Shown piece after piece: positions 56,414 to 64,000 of a stretch of DNA of 64,000 bases (its first letter is position 1; each line of letters opens with the position of its first letter). The translations under genes were made by a program, and so were the position numbers. The stretch comes from Skermanella pratensis. GTDB lineage: Bacteria > Pseudomonadota > Alphaproteobacteria > Azospirillales > Azospirillaceae. The stretch covers positions 5,449,001 through 5,513,000 of the forward strand of contig NZ_CP030265.1 in the NCBI RefSeq assembly GCF_008843145.1, written 5' to 3'. Under the pieces are notes generated by a model, which made no database searches, was not told the origin of the DNA, and worked only from the letters and a program-made list of their open reading frames with translations.

Positions 56414-56998
56414 ATGATGCATACCGTTACGAGCCTCGGCGATTCCGGGCTGCTGCTGCCCGCTTCCGTCTGCGTGTTCGCCTACCTGCTGTGGCGCGGC
56501 GCCCATTCGGTGGCGCTGCTCTGGGCGGCGACGCTTGCGATCGGGCTGGGCACCACGCTGGTCGCCAAGCTGGGCTTCATCGCCTGCGGAAGCTCCATCG
56601 GCCTGGCGGCCCTGGAGAGCCCGAGCGGGCACACCAGCTTCGCGGCGATCTTCTTCGGGTGCTGCGCCCTGATCGCCGGGTTCGGCCGACCAGCCTGGCA
56701 GCGCCTCGTCATCCTGGCGACCGCCGGGACGGTGATCCTGCTGGTGGCGATCAGCCGCGTCGCCCTGAGGGCCCATACGGCGGAGGAGGTGGTCGGCGGC
56801 CTGGCGATCGGCTGCGCCTGCGTCGGCCTGTTCGCCTGGGCCCACGCCCGGATCGATCCGCCCGCGGTGAGGCTGCGCCCGTTCGCCGTGGTCTTCGCGG
56901 TGCTGGTGGTCCTGCTGAACGGCCACAGCCTGAGCGCCGAGCCGCTGATCCGCGACATCGCGCACAAGCTGCGCATCACCATGGATGTCTGCGGTTAG
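56414..56998 (+). CDS. PAP2-family membrane phosphatase
   Basis: Inner-membrane phosphatase of 194 residues with five or six helices. The second and third PAP2 motifs are present: SPSGHTSFAA (near 70) and SRVALRAHTAEEVVGG (near 115), containing the catalytic His residues. The first motif, normally KxxxxxxRP, is not clear, which could mean altered specificity. Likely substrates are lipid phosphates such as undecaprenyl pyrophosphate or phosphatidate, inferred from the family. No strong ribosome-binding site is seen before the paired ATGs at 56414. Confidence 0.85.
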   Translation: MMHTVTSLGDSGLLLPASVCVFAYLLWRGAHSVALLWAATLAIGLGTTLVAKLGFIACGSSIGLAALESPSGHTSFAAIFFGCCALIAGFGRPAWQRLVILATAGTVILLVAISRVALRAHTAEEVVGGLAIGCACVGLFAWAHARIDPPAVRLRPFAVVFAVLVVLLNGHSLSAEPLIRDIAHKLRITMDVCG

Positions 56999-57001
56999 GG
57001 A

Positions 57002-57568
57002 TCAGGGGGCCGGCTGGCGGGGCGGCGGATAGCCGATCGCGACCACCTCGATCTGCTCCGGTCCGGCGGGGGTGCGCAGGTCGACCACGTCGCCGACGCG
57101 CGCCTTGAGCAGCGCCTTGGCGACCGGGGAGATCCAGCTGATGCGCCCCCGGTCCAGGTCCGTCTCGTCGATGCCGACGATGGTGACGGTGCGTTCCTCG
57201 TCCCGTTCGTTGGCATAGGTGACGGTGGCGCCGAAGAAGACGCGGTCGCGGTTCTTCTGGGCCGAGGGGTCGACCACCTGCGCCGCCTCCATCCGCTTGG
57301 TCAGGAAGCGGATGCGCCGGTCGATCTCCCGCAGGCGCTTTTTGCCGTAGATATAGTCGCCATTCTCCGAACGATCGCCGTTGCCGGCGGCCCAGGAGAC
57401 GACCTCGACCGTCTTGGGGCGCTCGACCCGAATGAGTTGCCTGAACTCGTCCTGGAGTCGCTGGAAGCCCTCGGGCGTTATGTAGTTCTTGACACCCGCC
57501 GGCCGGGTTTCCTTCTCGTCCGGCAGATCTTCATCGGCGTCGCTTTCGCGGACGAAGGCCTTGCTCAT
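57002..57568 (-). CDS. greB: transcription elongation factor GreB
   Basis: Factor of 188 residues that rescues backtracked RNA polymerase by stimulating transcript cleavage. It has the N-terminal coiled coil (about 30-100), with the family stretch GNGDRSENGDYIYGKKRLRE holding the acidic tip residues. A C-terminal FKBP-like domain follows, with FFGATVTYANERDEERTVTI and SWISPVAKALLKARVGD. GDYIYGKKRLREIDRRIRFL favours GreB over GreA. An acidic N-terminal extension of about 25 residues is extra. It converges with the PAP2 gene three bases apart. Confidence 0.95.
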   Translation of the reverse strand: MSKAFVRESDADEDLPDEKETRPAGVKNYITPEGFQRLQDEFRQLIRVERPKTVEVVSWAAGNGDRSENGDYIYGKKRLREIDRRIRFLTKRMEAAQVVDPSAQKNRDRVFFGATVTYANERDEERTVTIVGIDETDLDRGRISWISPVAKALLKARVGDVVDLRTPAGPEQIEVVAIGYPPPRQPAP

Positions 57569-57651
57569 GGCGTGCGGCTTTTTCCAACTGGTTGCATCGG
57601 TCCCGGCGGTGCAGGGTGGCGTCCCACATCATGCTCATGCAAGGGATAATC

Positions 57652-58896
57652 ATGCCGGGTGGAAAAATGCCGGCGGCCCTGACGCGGATCCTGGTCGGAC
57701 GCGGACTGCGGTCGTTCGCCGACGGCTTCGTGGCGCTTCTGCTGCCGATCCACCTGTCGCGGCTCGGCTACGGCCCGGCGGAAGTCGGGCTGGTCGCGAC
57801 CGCGACCCTGCTGGGATCGGCGGCGCTGACCCTGGGCCTGGGCTTGGCCGGGCACCGGATGCCGCTGGGCCGCGCGCTGGCCGGGGCGGCAATGCTGATG
57901 GCGGCCACGGGGCTCGGCTTCGCGGGGATCGAGGCTTTCTGGCCGCTGCTGCTCGTCGCCTTCGTCGGGACGATCAACCCGTCGAGCGGCGACGTCAGCG
58001 TTTTCCTGCCGCTGGAGCACACGCTGATCGCGCATCTGGTGGGCGACACGGAGCGGACGGCGGTGTTCGCGCGCTACAGCCTGGTCGGGTCGGTCGGGTC
58101 GGCGCTGGGGGCGCTGTCGATCGGCACGCTGCACTGGTTCGACCGGGCGGCGCCGGGTGCCGCGACCCAGGTGCTGTTCGCGCTGTACGGCGCCCTCGGG
58201 CTCGTCACGCTGCTGCTCTACGCCCGGATGCCTGCGGCGGCGCCGGCGGCGGCGACCGCGCCGGGGAGTGGCGGCTCCCTCGGCCCGTCGCGCCGGCGGG
58301 TCTGGGGCTTGGCGGCCCTGTTCTCGGTCGATTCCTTCGGCGGCGGCTTCGTCGTGAACTCCCTGCTTGCGCTGTGGCTGTTCGAGCGGTTCGGGCTGTC
58401 GGTCGCCACCGCCGGGACGATCTTCTTCGTGACCGGGCTGTGCTCGGCCGTCTCGTATCTGGTGGCGGTCAGGCTGGCGCGTCGGATCGGGCTGGTCAAC
58501 ACCATGGTCTTCACCCACCTGCCGGCCAATGTCCTGCTGATCCTGGCGGCCTTCGCGCCGTCGCTGCCGGTCGCGGTAACCTTCCTGGTGCTGCGCAGCC
58601 TGCTGTCCCAGATGGACGTGCCGGCGCGCACCTCCTACGTGATGGCGATCGTGGAGCCCGCCGAGCGGCCGGCCGCGGCCAGCCTGACGGCGGTGCCGCG
58701 CAGCCTGGCCTCCGCCCTGTCGCCGGCCCTGGCGGGAGTGATGCTGGGAGCCGGCAGCTTCGGCTGGCCGCTGGTCTGCGCCGGCGCCCTCAAGATCGCC
58801 TACGACCTTGCGCTGCTCGCGTGCTTCCACGCGGTCAGGCCCCCGGAGGAGCGGAATCCTCCGGGGGCCTCGGACCGGGCAGGTTCGCGGCCGTGA
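57652..58896 (+). CDS. major facilitator superfamily transporter
   Basis: Inner-membrane transporter of about 414 residues with 12 hydrophobic helices in two halves joined by an Ala/Gly-rich loop (near 210-230). Characteristic stretches are GRGLRSFADGFVALLLPIHL at the start and VLRSLLSQMDVPARTSYVMA before helix 10. Substrate not inferable. The start is uncertain: ATGs at 57631, 57652 and 57667 are in frame. 57652 has AAGGGA five bases upstream and is preferred. It is divergent from greB and may share its promoter region. Confidence 0.88.
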   Translation: MPGGKMPAALTRILVGRGLRSFADGFVALLLPIHLSRLGYGPAEVGLVATATLLGSAALTLGLGLAGHRMPLGRALAGAAMLMAATGLGFAGIEAFWPLLLVAFVGTINPSSGDVSVFLPLEHTLIAHLVGDTERTAVFARYSLVGSVGSALGALSIGTLHWFDRAAPGAATQVLFALYGALGLVTLLLYARMPAAAPAAATAPGSGGSLGPSRRRVWGLAALFSVDSFGGGFVVNSLLALWLFERFGLSVATAGTIFFVTGLCSAVSYLVAVRLARRIGLVNTMVFTHLPANVLLILAAFAPSLPVAVTFLVLRSLLSQMDVPARTSYVMAIVEPAERPAAASLTAVPRSLASALSPALAGVMLGAGSFGWPLVCAGALKIAYDLALLACFHAVRPPEERNPPGASDRAGSRP

Positions 58897-58909
58897 CCGC
58901 TGAAGCGGA

Positions 58910-59425
58910 TCAGATCTTGGCCGATTCGCCGCGCGCGCCGATCTCGATGTACTTGCGGGTGATCGGCTCGACCAGGTCGGCGACCTGGCGGGCCATCGTG
59001 ACTTCCTCATCCAGGGACTGGCGGAGGCCGGTCAGGTTGCTGAAGCCGGCGGCTTCGCCCATCACCAGCAGGGACTTGTAGGAGGCGATCTCGTAGTTTT
59101 CGAACGCGGTGTTCGCCAGCATGTTCTTGATGATCTCGTCCGACGCGACGGAATGCGCGATCGCGGCGGCGTTGCCCATGAAGCCCTGGACGGCTTCCTT
59201 GAGGGCGGACGGGCTGTCGCCGAGTTGGCTCATCACCTCTTCGAGGCGGACGCGCTGCTGCTCGGTTTCCTGGATGTGGCGGCGCAGGATCTGCTCGAGT
59301 TCCGGATAGTTCTCCAGCCGCTCCACCTGCCGGTTCATGATCTGAAGCGCCTGCTGCTCGAGGGCATGGGCGTTGTGCAGGCCGGTCGTGAAGATATCGC
59401 GCGCGGCATCCGTAGTCGAAGCCAT
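58910..59425 (-). CDS. YciE-like ferritin-fold protein (DUF892)
   Basis: Cytosolic four-helix-bundle protein of 171 residues. The family pattern is clear: DIFTTGLHNAHALEQQALQI, HIQETEQQRVRLEEVMSQLG and EIASYKSLLVMGEAAG, placing Glu and His residues at a di-metal site like that of ferritins. YciE relatives are induced by osmotic or general stress; enzymatic function is not established. It converges with the MFS gene 13 bases apart. Its upstream region (59426-59618) is shared with the tiny membrane-protein gene. Confidence 0.88.
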   Translation of the reverse strand: MASTTDAARDIFTTGLHNAHALEQQALQIMNRQVERLENYPELEQILRRHIQETEQQRVRLEEVMSQLGDSPSALKEAVQGFMGNAAAIAHSVASDEIIKNMLANTAFENYEIASYKSLLVMGEAAGFSNLTGLRQSLDEEVTMARQVADLVEPITRKYIEIGARGESAKI

Positions 59426-59618
59426 GGTAGGAACCCTCCGTTGGTGTATCTGGGGGCATCAACCGGTCGGGGTCTTGGGTGGTTCCCGATGAATCCGGGT
59501 GATTTTCAGCCGCTCCCGCCTGTCGGGGACTCTTGGAGCCCGCCCCCTTTCCATAACGGCCCGCAGCGATACATCACTTTATTACCCAAGGTCATGCCCC
59601 GCATCAAGGAGGAGCACC

Positions 59619-59774
59619 ATGCTGCCACTTCCCCTGCCGCCTAATCCGTTGAATCCATTCGGCATTGTGTCCGGCGCCGTCGCGGTCACCGCGACCGTGG
59701 CGGGACTGGGCATCGGACTGGCGCTCGGCGCCGCGATGCTCGCCGCCGGTTCCGCGATGTCCCGCAGCCGCTGA
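59619..59774 (+). CDS. tiny one-helix membrane protein
   Basis: A 51-residue protein with a proline-rich start (MLPLPLPPNPLNP) and one long hydrophobic helix (VSGAVAVTATVAGLGIGLAL), ending in a short basic tail. A very strong ribosome-binding site, AAGGAGG, lies five bases before the ATG, which supports real expression. I recognise no family. It precedes a second small membrane protein by 11 bases. Confidence 0.7.
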   Translation: MLPLPLPPNPLNPFGIVSGAVAVTATVAGLGIGLALGAAMLAAGSAMSRSR

Positions 59775-59785
59775 GGAGACCTGCC

Positions 59786-60016
59786 ATGATCCGGACCATG
59801 ATGAACAGCGCCGTGCATTTCGGCGGCGGGATCCTCCTGGGCGTGCTGACGATTTTCGCCCTCAAGGGAATGGCGGACATCAACGACGACCGGACGGGCG
59901 GCGGGCTGGACCGGGGGCTGGACCGGGGAATGGGCCGGGGGATGGGCGGAACGGGAACCGCGCCGCCTCCCGATTCCACCGCGGGCCGCGGCTTCGACAA
60001 GGCCGAGGGCATCTGA
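59786..60016 (+). CDS. small one-helix membrane protein with Gly/Arg/Asp repeats
   Basis: A 76-residue protein. One hydrophobic helix (FGGGILLGVLTIFALKGM, about 12-29) is followed by a soluble repeat tail (GLDRGLDRGMGRGMGGTG). A GAGGAGA site precedes the ATG. The tail would face the periplasm or cytosol depending on orientation. It is cotranscribed with the 51-residue protein. Function unknown. Confidence 0.7.
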   Translation: MIRTMMNSAVHFGGGILLGVLTIFALKGMADINDDRTGGGLDRGLDRGMGRGMGGTGTAPPPDSTAGRGFDKAEGI

Positions 60017-60113
60017 GGCCGGGACCGCCCGGTCCGGGAATTCCACCGTTCGGGCATGACCAACCGGCGTAATACGTTGGCGTCGTATCCCGGAGGATGT
60101 CCGGGGTGGATTA

Positions 60114-61700
60114 ATGCCCATCGGACCAACGACCGGCGGTTCCCGAAAGCACGCCATGCCGATATCGGATCTCCTGGCCGAGTATTTCACGGTGACCGGC
60201 GACGTCATCATGGTGACGGAGACGGGGCCCCTGGACGAACCCGGCCCGTTGATCACCTACGTGAGTCCCGCCTTCGAGCGCCTGACCGGCTATCCCGCCG
60301 AGCACGCCGTGGGCCGGTCGCCGCGGTTCCTGCAGGGCGGCGGGACCGACCGGGCCGCTCTGGCGCGCATCCGGAGCGCGCTCGAGCGGCGCCAGCCCAT
60401 CCGGGAGGACCTGCTCAACTATCGTCCCGACGGCAGTCCCTTCTGGATCGAGCTGGCCATCCATCCCATCACCGACGCGCGTGGAAAGCTCCAGTGCTTC
60501 CTGAGCGTGCTGCACGACATCACGGAGCGGAAGCGCATCGAGGCCATGCTCCGGGACGCCGAGAGCGAGGCGCGGCAGGCCCGCCGGGTGGCCGAGGAGG
60601 CCACTCTGTCGCGGTCCAGGTTCTTCGCCGCGGCGAGCCACGACCTGCGCCAGCCCTATCAGGCGATCCGGCTGCTCCACCAGCTCCTGGCGGACCGGCT
60701 GGAGGACCCCGCCCAGCGCGCCCTCTCCGAGAAGCTGGGGGAGGCGATCCAGGCGGGAGAGTCCCTGCTGAACGTCCTGCTGGACGTCTCCGCGCTGGAG
60801 GCGGGAACCATCCTGCCGCGCATGGACGACGTCGCGGTGGACGTCCTGCTGACCCGGCTCGCCCACGAGATGGAACCGCAGGCCCAGGCGGCCGGCCTGC
60901 GGTTCCGGGTCCACCCGTGCCGGGCCTCGGTGCGGAGCGATCCGGTGCTGCTCCAGCGGATGATCTCCAACCTTCTCAGCAACGCCCTGCGCTACACGCC
61001 GTCCGGAGGCATCCTGCTCGGCTGCCGGCGGCGGGGCGACGCGGTCCGCATCGAGGTCTGGGACACCGGGATCGGGATTCCGGAACACCGCCTCGGCGAG
61101 GTGTTCGAGGATTTCATCCAGCTCGGCAACCCCGAGCGCGACAGGACCCGGGGCCTGGGGCTGGGGCTCGCGGTGGTGGCGCGCATGGCGAAGCTGCTGG
61201 ACCATCCGGTCGAGGTCCGCTCCGTGCCGGGACGCGGCTCGATGTTCGCCGTGACGGTGCCGCTGGCGGAACCCCGCGCCGCCGCCGCTTCACACGCCGC
61301 GGCCATGCCCGGGAAGCGCAGCCTGGAGGGCGGGACCGCCGTCGTGGTCGACGACGATCCCATCGTCCTGGAGAGCCTTGGCCTGGTGGTCGAGAGCTGG
61401 GGCATGTCGGCGGTCCGCGTCGCCAGCCTGGACGAGCTGCCCGCAGCGCTGGCCCGCGTCTCCCGCCCTCCCGACCTGATCCTGGCGGATTACCGGCTCC
61501 AGGGCGACCGCAGCGGGTCCGACGCCGTGGAGATGGTTCGAAGCCATTACGGGACGACGGTCCCGGCGCTGCTGCTGACCGGGGACACCCATCCCGACCG
61601 GCTCCGGGAGGCGGCGGCCCACGGCTACCGCCTCCTGCACAAGCCGATCCATCCCGGCGTGCTGCGGGAGCAGGTGGAACTGCTGCTCGCTCCGGCCTGA
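60114..61700 (+). CDS. hybrid histidine kinase (PAS-HisKA-HATPase-receiver)
   Basis: Cytosolic hybrid kinase of 528 residues. A PAS/PAC domain (about 25-140) has the LOV-like wording YVSPAFERLTGYPAEHAVGRSPRFLQG (split: ITYVSPAFERLTGYP, VGRSPRFLQG). It has Gln-Gly where true LOV domains have the flavin-binding Cys, so photochemistry is unlikely. A coiled linker leads to the H-box FFAAASHDLRQPYQAIRLL (His near 180), the N-box LLSNALRYTPSG and the G boxes DTGIGIP and GLGLGLAVV. A receiver (about 410-525) with VVDDDP and Asp in LILADYRLQGD ends it. No output partner is adjacent. Confidence 0.92.
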   Translation: MPIGPTTGGSRKHAMPISDLLAEYFTVTGDVIMVTETGPLDEPGPLITYVSPAFERLTGYPAEHAVGRSPRFLQGGGTDRAALARIRSALERRQPIREDLLNYRPDGSPFWIELAIHPITDARGKLQCFLSVLHDITERKRIEAMLRDAESEARQARRVAEEATLSRSRFFAAASHDLRQPYQAIRLLHQLLADRLEDPAQRALSEKLGEAIQAGESLLNVLLDVSALEAGTILPRMDDVAVDVLLTRLAHEMEPQAQAAGLRFRVHPCRASVRSDPVLLQRMISNLLSNALRYTPSGGILLGCRRRGDAVRIEVWDTGIGIPEHRLGEVFEDFIQLGNPERDRTRGLGLGLAVVARMAKLLDHPVEVRSVPGRGSMFAVTVPLAEPRAAAASHAAAMPGKRSLEGGTAVVVDDDPIVLESLGLVVESWGMSAVRVASLDELPAALARVSRPPDLILADYRLQGDRSGSDAVEMVRSHYGTTVPALLLTGDTHPDRLREAAAHGYRLLHKPIHPGVLREQVELLLAPA

Positions 61701-61709
61701 CGGCCCGGG

Positions 61710-62828
61710 TCAGGCCACCTTGCCGAGCGGGAGCGGGGCCGCCCCGTCCCCGTCCGCACCGGCCTCGGCCGCCGCGCGGGCGTCATCCGAATCCACGGGG
61801 ACATAGTCGTACCGGCCCTTCGGTGCCGGCCCGTTCCGCAGCGATGCCAGCCCGGACTCCATGTCGCGCCGGCCGGCGGCCCGGCGGTCGCGGACCGACC
61901 CGGGCGAGAAGTCCAGCGTCTTGACCGCCAGTTCGTGGGCAGCCGCCTGGTAGGCCAGATGGAGCAGCCGGGCCGACGGGCCGTCCGGATCCTGCCGCTC
62001 CATCAGGGCGAACTCGCGCCGGAGGGCGGCGACGCTGCGCCGGGTGGCGCTGGCGAACACGATGTCCTGGGTGCGTTCGAGCACGGCGTCCAGCGAGGCG
62101 GGCCGCGGGCTGCGCAGGCTGAACAGGTCGACCGCGACGACGGTCAGGTCGCGGCGGAGCGGTTCCCGGAACGGGTAGTCGAGCGGCAGGTTGTTGGTGT
62201 AGCCGGGATCGCACAGCAGCCGGCCGCCGATCTCGACCGGCGGGAAGAGCGGGGTGATGGCGGTGCTGGCCAGGATGTGCTCCGGACCGATCCGGTCGCG
62301 GGCGGTGTCGAAATAGACTTCGTCGCCGGTCTCCAGATCGACGCAGGCGGCCGTGAACCGGACCTCCCCGCCGTTGAGCCGGTCGAAATCCACCAGGCGC
62401 TCCAGGGTCGCGCGCAGCGGCGCCGTGTCGTACAGGGCGATGTCGTTCGGAACCCACGGCAACGCCGACCACAGGCCGGGATAGCGGTGCCGGAAGATGT
62501 TCGGCCGGCCGAACATCGCCGCCAGGGCCGCGTTCATGCCGTTGTAGATCTGGCGCGGCTTGGCCCCGGGGAAGAGCGGCATGCGGGAGGTCGGCAGGGT
62601 GGCCTCCTCCCAGAAGCGGGCCAGCTTCGCGTTCCTGTCCTCCGGCGCGTTGCCCGCCAGGATGGCGCCGGTGATCGCCCCCACCGAGGCGCCGATGATC
62701 CAGCCGGGGCGAACCCCCTGCTCGTGCAGCTCCTCGTAGGCGCCCGCCAGATAGGCGCCCAGCGCGTTGCCGCCGCCGAGGACAAGCGCGATATCCCGGT
62801 TTCCGCCCGGGATGGAGGATAAAGGCAT
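61710..62828 (-). CDS. patatin-like phospholipase
   Basis: Serine hydrolase of 372 residues with a Ser-Asp dyad. The oxyanion glycine loop is VLGGGNALGAY (16-26), the nucleophile elbow is GASVG with Ser48, and the Asp lies in LCDPGYTNN (near 214), where most relatives have DGG. A family C-terminal domain typical of DUF3734-containing patatins may be present (about 300-365), with SARLLHLAYQAAAHELAVKT. It probably cleaves membrane lipids or storage acyl esters. The ATG at 62828 is chosen because AAGGAA lies six bases upstream; an ATG at 62846 is also possible. Confidence 0.9.
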   Translation of the reverse strand: MPLSSIPGGNRDIALVLGGGNALGAYLAGAYEELHEQGVRPGWIIGASVGAITGAILAGNAPEDRNAKLARFWEEATLPTSRMPLFPGAKPRQIYNGMNAALAAMFGRPNIFRHRYPGLWSALPWVPNDIALYDTAPLRATLERLVDFDRLNGGEVRFTAACVDLETGDEVYFDTARDRIGPEHILASTAITPLFPPVEIGGRLLCDPGYTNNLPLDYPFREPLRRDLTVVAVDLFSLRSPRPASLDAVLERTQDIVFASATRRSVAALRREFALMERQDPDGPSARLLHLAYQAAAHELAVKTLDFSPGSVRDRRAAGRRDMESGLASLRNGPAPKGRYDYVPVDSDDARAAAEAGADGDGAAPLPLGKVA

Positions 62829-63060
62829 TTCCGATTCCTTGTGCATTCCTGAAAGGTCGAGGATGTTGGTCCGCGATGCGACTTCGCACCTGCGAGATGG
62901 CGACCGCGGAGGCAACCGGCAAGGGCCGGCGTCGTTCCAAGGGGCTAGCCCCGACGCCATGGCCGCTCCGTCCTTGTTCCTTAAAAATTTATTTAAATTC
63001 TGGATTAGCCTCGATCGCGTAGGAGAACCCGTTGAAACATCCAATGACAGGAGTTGCGCG

Positions 63061-63312
63061 ATGGAGAACGACGATCTGGAGAAAGGCGCGGGCGACAAGC
63101 TCGAGATGGAGCGGCGGAAGTTCCTGGGTCAATGCGGGCGCTTCGCGATCGCCACGCCGCCGGCCATCACCCTGCTGATGTCGACCAGCCTGACGTCGCA
63201 GGCGATCGCCAAGTCGGGCGGCAAGGGCCACCCCAACAACGGGTACGGCAACGGCCCGCGTGACGGCGTCCCCGGAAAGTCCTGGAAGAACCACGGCGAC
63301 AAGTACCGCTGA
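63061..63312 (+). CDS. short peptide with twin-arginine-type leader, possible modified-peptide precursor
   Basis: An 83-residue protein. An acidic start is followed by ERRKFLGQCGRFAIATPPAI (17-36) and LLMSTSLTSQAIAKSG, which look like a Tat-type signal or leader. The last 30 residues are Gly/Asn/Pro/Lys-rich (GKGHPNNGYGNGPRDGVPG). I recall similar small proteins beside PqqD and HPr-kinase-like genes, but no function for them. The gene lies 48 bases upstream of just such a protein here. It may be a precursor that its neighbour modifies, or a small exported protein. The ATG at 63061 is preferred to upstream frames. Confidence 0.65.
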   Translation: MENDDLEKGAGDKLEMERRKFLGQCGRFAIATPPAITLLMSTSLTSQAIAKSGGKGHPNNGYGNGPRDGVPGKSWKNHGDKYR

Positions 63313-63404
63313 AGACTCCCGGCCCCGTTTCGAGACGCACCAGCGCATGGAAACCATCTGATGATCGCCGAGGGCGTATCTCTTGCCTTCATCGGGGGCA
63401 CAAG

Positions 63405-64000
63405 GTGCTCTTCAACGAGGCCAGGCAGGAACTGTTCGAGCTGGACGACGGGATGGCGTTCGTCTGGAACCGCCTGACCGAAGGGACCGCGATCGACCGC
63501 ATCGCCGAAGAGGTGGCCGGTCGCGGCCTGCCCGACGGGCAGGTGCGCGCCTGGCTGGACCATGCCGTCTCCGAATGGACCCGCCTGGGGCTGCTCCGGT
63601 CGCCGGCCCTCCGCCAGCGCCTGGGGATCGGCGGGGCATGCATCGAGATCCGCTACGCGACCGCCGCCCTCGCGGAGTTCGCGGCACCGGACTTCAGGCA
63701 TCTGGAGGCGGCGGAGACGGCGGAGAGCGGTCAGGACGGTCGGGTCCCGGATTGCCGACTCGACCTGGCGGAGGAGGACGGCGCGGTCATGATCCGCCGC
63801 GGCGCGGTCGATTTGGCGACCTGCCGGCGGGACGAGATCATACCCGCCCTGAGGGGAGCCCTCACCCTGGAGGCGCTCGGACGGGGACGCTACGAGGTGG
63901 CGCTCCATGCCGCGACGGTCGCCGCAGGCGGCCATGCCCTTCTGCTCAGCGGCTGCCCGGGAGCCGGCAAATCGACGCTGGCCGTGGCGCTGGCCCATTC
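63405..64000 (+). CDS. PqqD-like/HPr-kinase-like protein, 3' end off window
   Basis: N-terminal 198 residues of a protein cut by the window edge. Residues 1-75 resemble PqqD-type peptide-binding winged helices (FNEARQELFELDDGMAFVWN, RIAEEVAGRGLPDGQVRAWL). The later part ends in Walker A LLLSGCPGAGKSTLAVALAH (near 181), the nucleotide site of HPr-kinase/phosphorylase-like proteins. GTG at 63405 is the only usual start in this frame. A better start, ATG 63361 after GGAAA, reads MIAEGVSLAFIGG but is one base out of frame; a sixth G in the run at 63394-63398 would join them. PqqD/HprK-like proteins occur in peptide-modification clusters. Confidence 0.75.
   Translation, partial: MLFNEARQELFELDDGMAFVWNRLTEGTAIDRIAEEVAGRGLPDGQVRAWLDHAVSEWTRLGLLRSPALRQRLGIGGACIEIRYATAALAEFAAPDFRHLEAAETAESGQDGRVPDCRLDLAEEDGAVMIRRGAVDLATCRRDEIIPALRGALTLEALGRGRYEVALHAATVAAGGHALLLSGCPGAGKSTLAVALAH

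Noticed and set aside
60114-61700. Hybrid kinase considered as a LOV photoreceptor
   Set aside because: The PAS domain resembles LOV wording, but the position of the flavin-binding Cys motif reads GRSPRFLQG without the NCRFLQ cysteine.

Overview
The window reads as chromosome of a high-GC alphaproteobacterium, most likely an Azospirillum/Skermanella-type member of the Rhodospirillales. This rests on uniformly GC-rich codon use, phasin and polyhydroxyalkanoate-granule genes, HWE-type sensor kinases, an isoquinoline-oxidoreductase-like molybdenum hydroxylase and a curli operon. The genus assignment is inference from gene content, not from a marker gene.

Layout. 1-4.15 kb: a sigma-54 response regulator (cut by the window edge), a short-chain dehydrogenase and a PAS/HWE sensor kinase. 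4.2-8.5 kb: a leftward yggT-DUF167-folD-corA operon whose corA is split by a complete IS66-type element with a direct target repeat; excising the element restores the frame. 8.6-9.8 kb: a tRNA-Ala(CGC) followed by a short AT-richer islet with a broken HEPN-type gene, bounded by an 11-bp copy of the tRNA 3' end. 9.9-13.5 kb: a GSU2403-type nucleotidyltransferase-fold protein, an App1-type phosphatase, a PHA-system protein and a SYLF lipoprotein. 13.5-22.5 kb: a molybdenum region, with modA-modB-modC-modE leftward and a MoeA-like gene, ynfA and a MoeA-PBP fusion rightward. A group II intron sits between modB and modC, inside one arm of a 138-bp palindrome.

22.5-29.2 kb: a PPOX-fold protein, a Fic protein with its inhibitory motif, and a Cys-rich protein/SNF2 helicase/SWIM-protein operon. 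29.3-33.8 kb: an FAD oxidoreductase-SelD fusion, an AT-richer two-gene module of unknown function and a nucleotide-sugar dehydrogenase. 34-38.6 kb: a curli operon (csgF, csgG, three different curlin-repeat proteins, terminator) without visible csgE or csgD. 39-43.4 kb: a secreted protein, an iorAB-type molybdenum hydroxylase, and mntP behind a clear promoter and a yybP-ykoY (Mn2+) riboswitch. 43.5-50 kb: a REP-like hairpin, DUF533, DUF6064, aldo/keto reductase, phasin, a small HTH protein, a beta-hydroxyacid dehydrogenase and a second, intact corA. 50-57.6 kb: a large Ser/Thr kinase with a zinc ribbon, a complex-I-type zinc-finger protein, an orphan ABC ATPase with a lipoprotein hydrolase, PAP2 and GreB. 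57.6-64 kb: MFS, YciE-like ferritin fold, two tiny membrane proteins, a hybrid histidine kinase, a patatin phospholipase and the start of a possible peptide-modification locus (a short twin-arginine-type peptide followed by a PqqD/HPr-kinase-like protein), cut by the right edge.

How parts connect. Molybdate uptake (modABC), its ModE-type regulator and the MoeA proteins would supply the molybdenum cofactor that the iorAB-type enzyme at 39.5-42.3 kb needs. The phasin and the PHA-system protein point to PHA storage. The most interesting items are the peptide/PqqD-HprK locus at the right edge, the intron nested in a palindrome within the mod operon, the two-gene membrane module, the tRNA-bounded islet and the multi-curlin operon.
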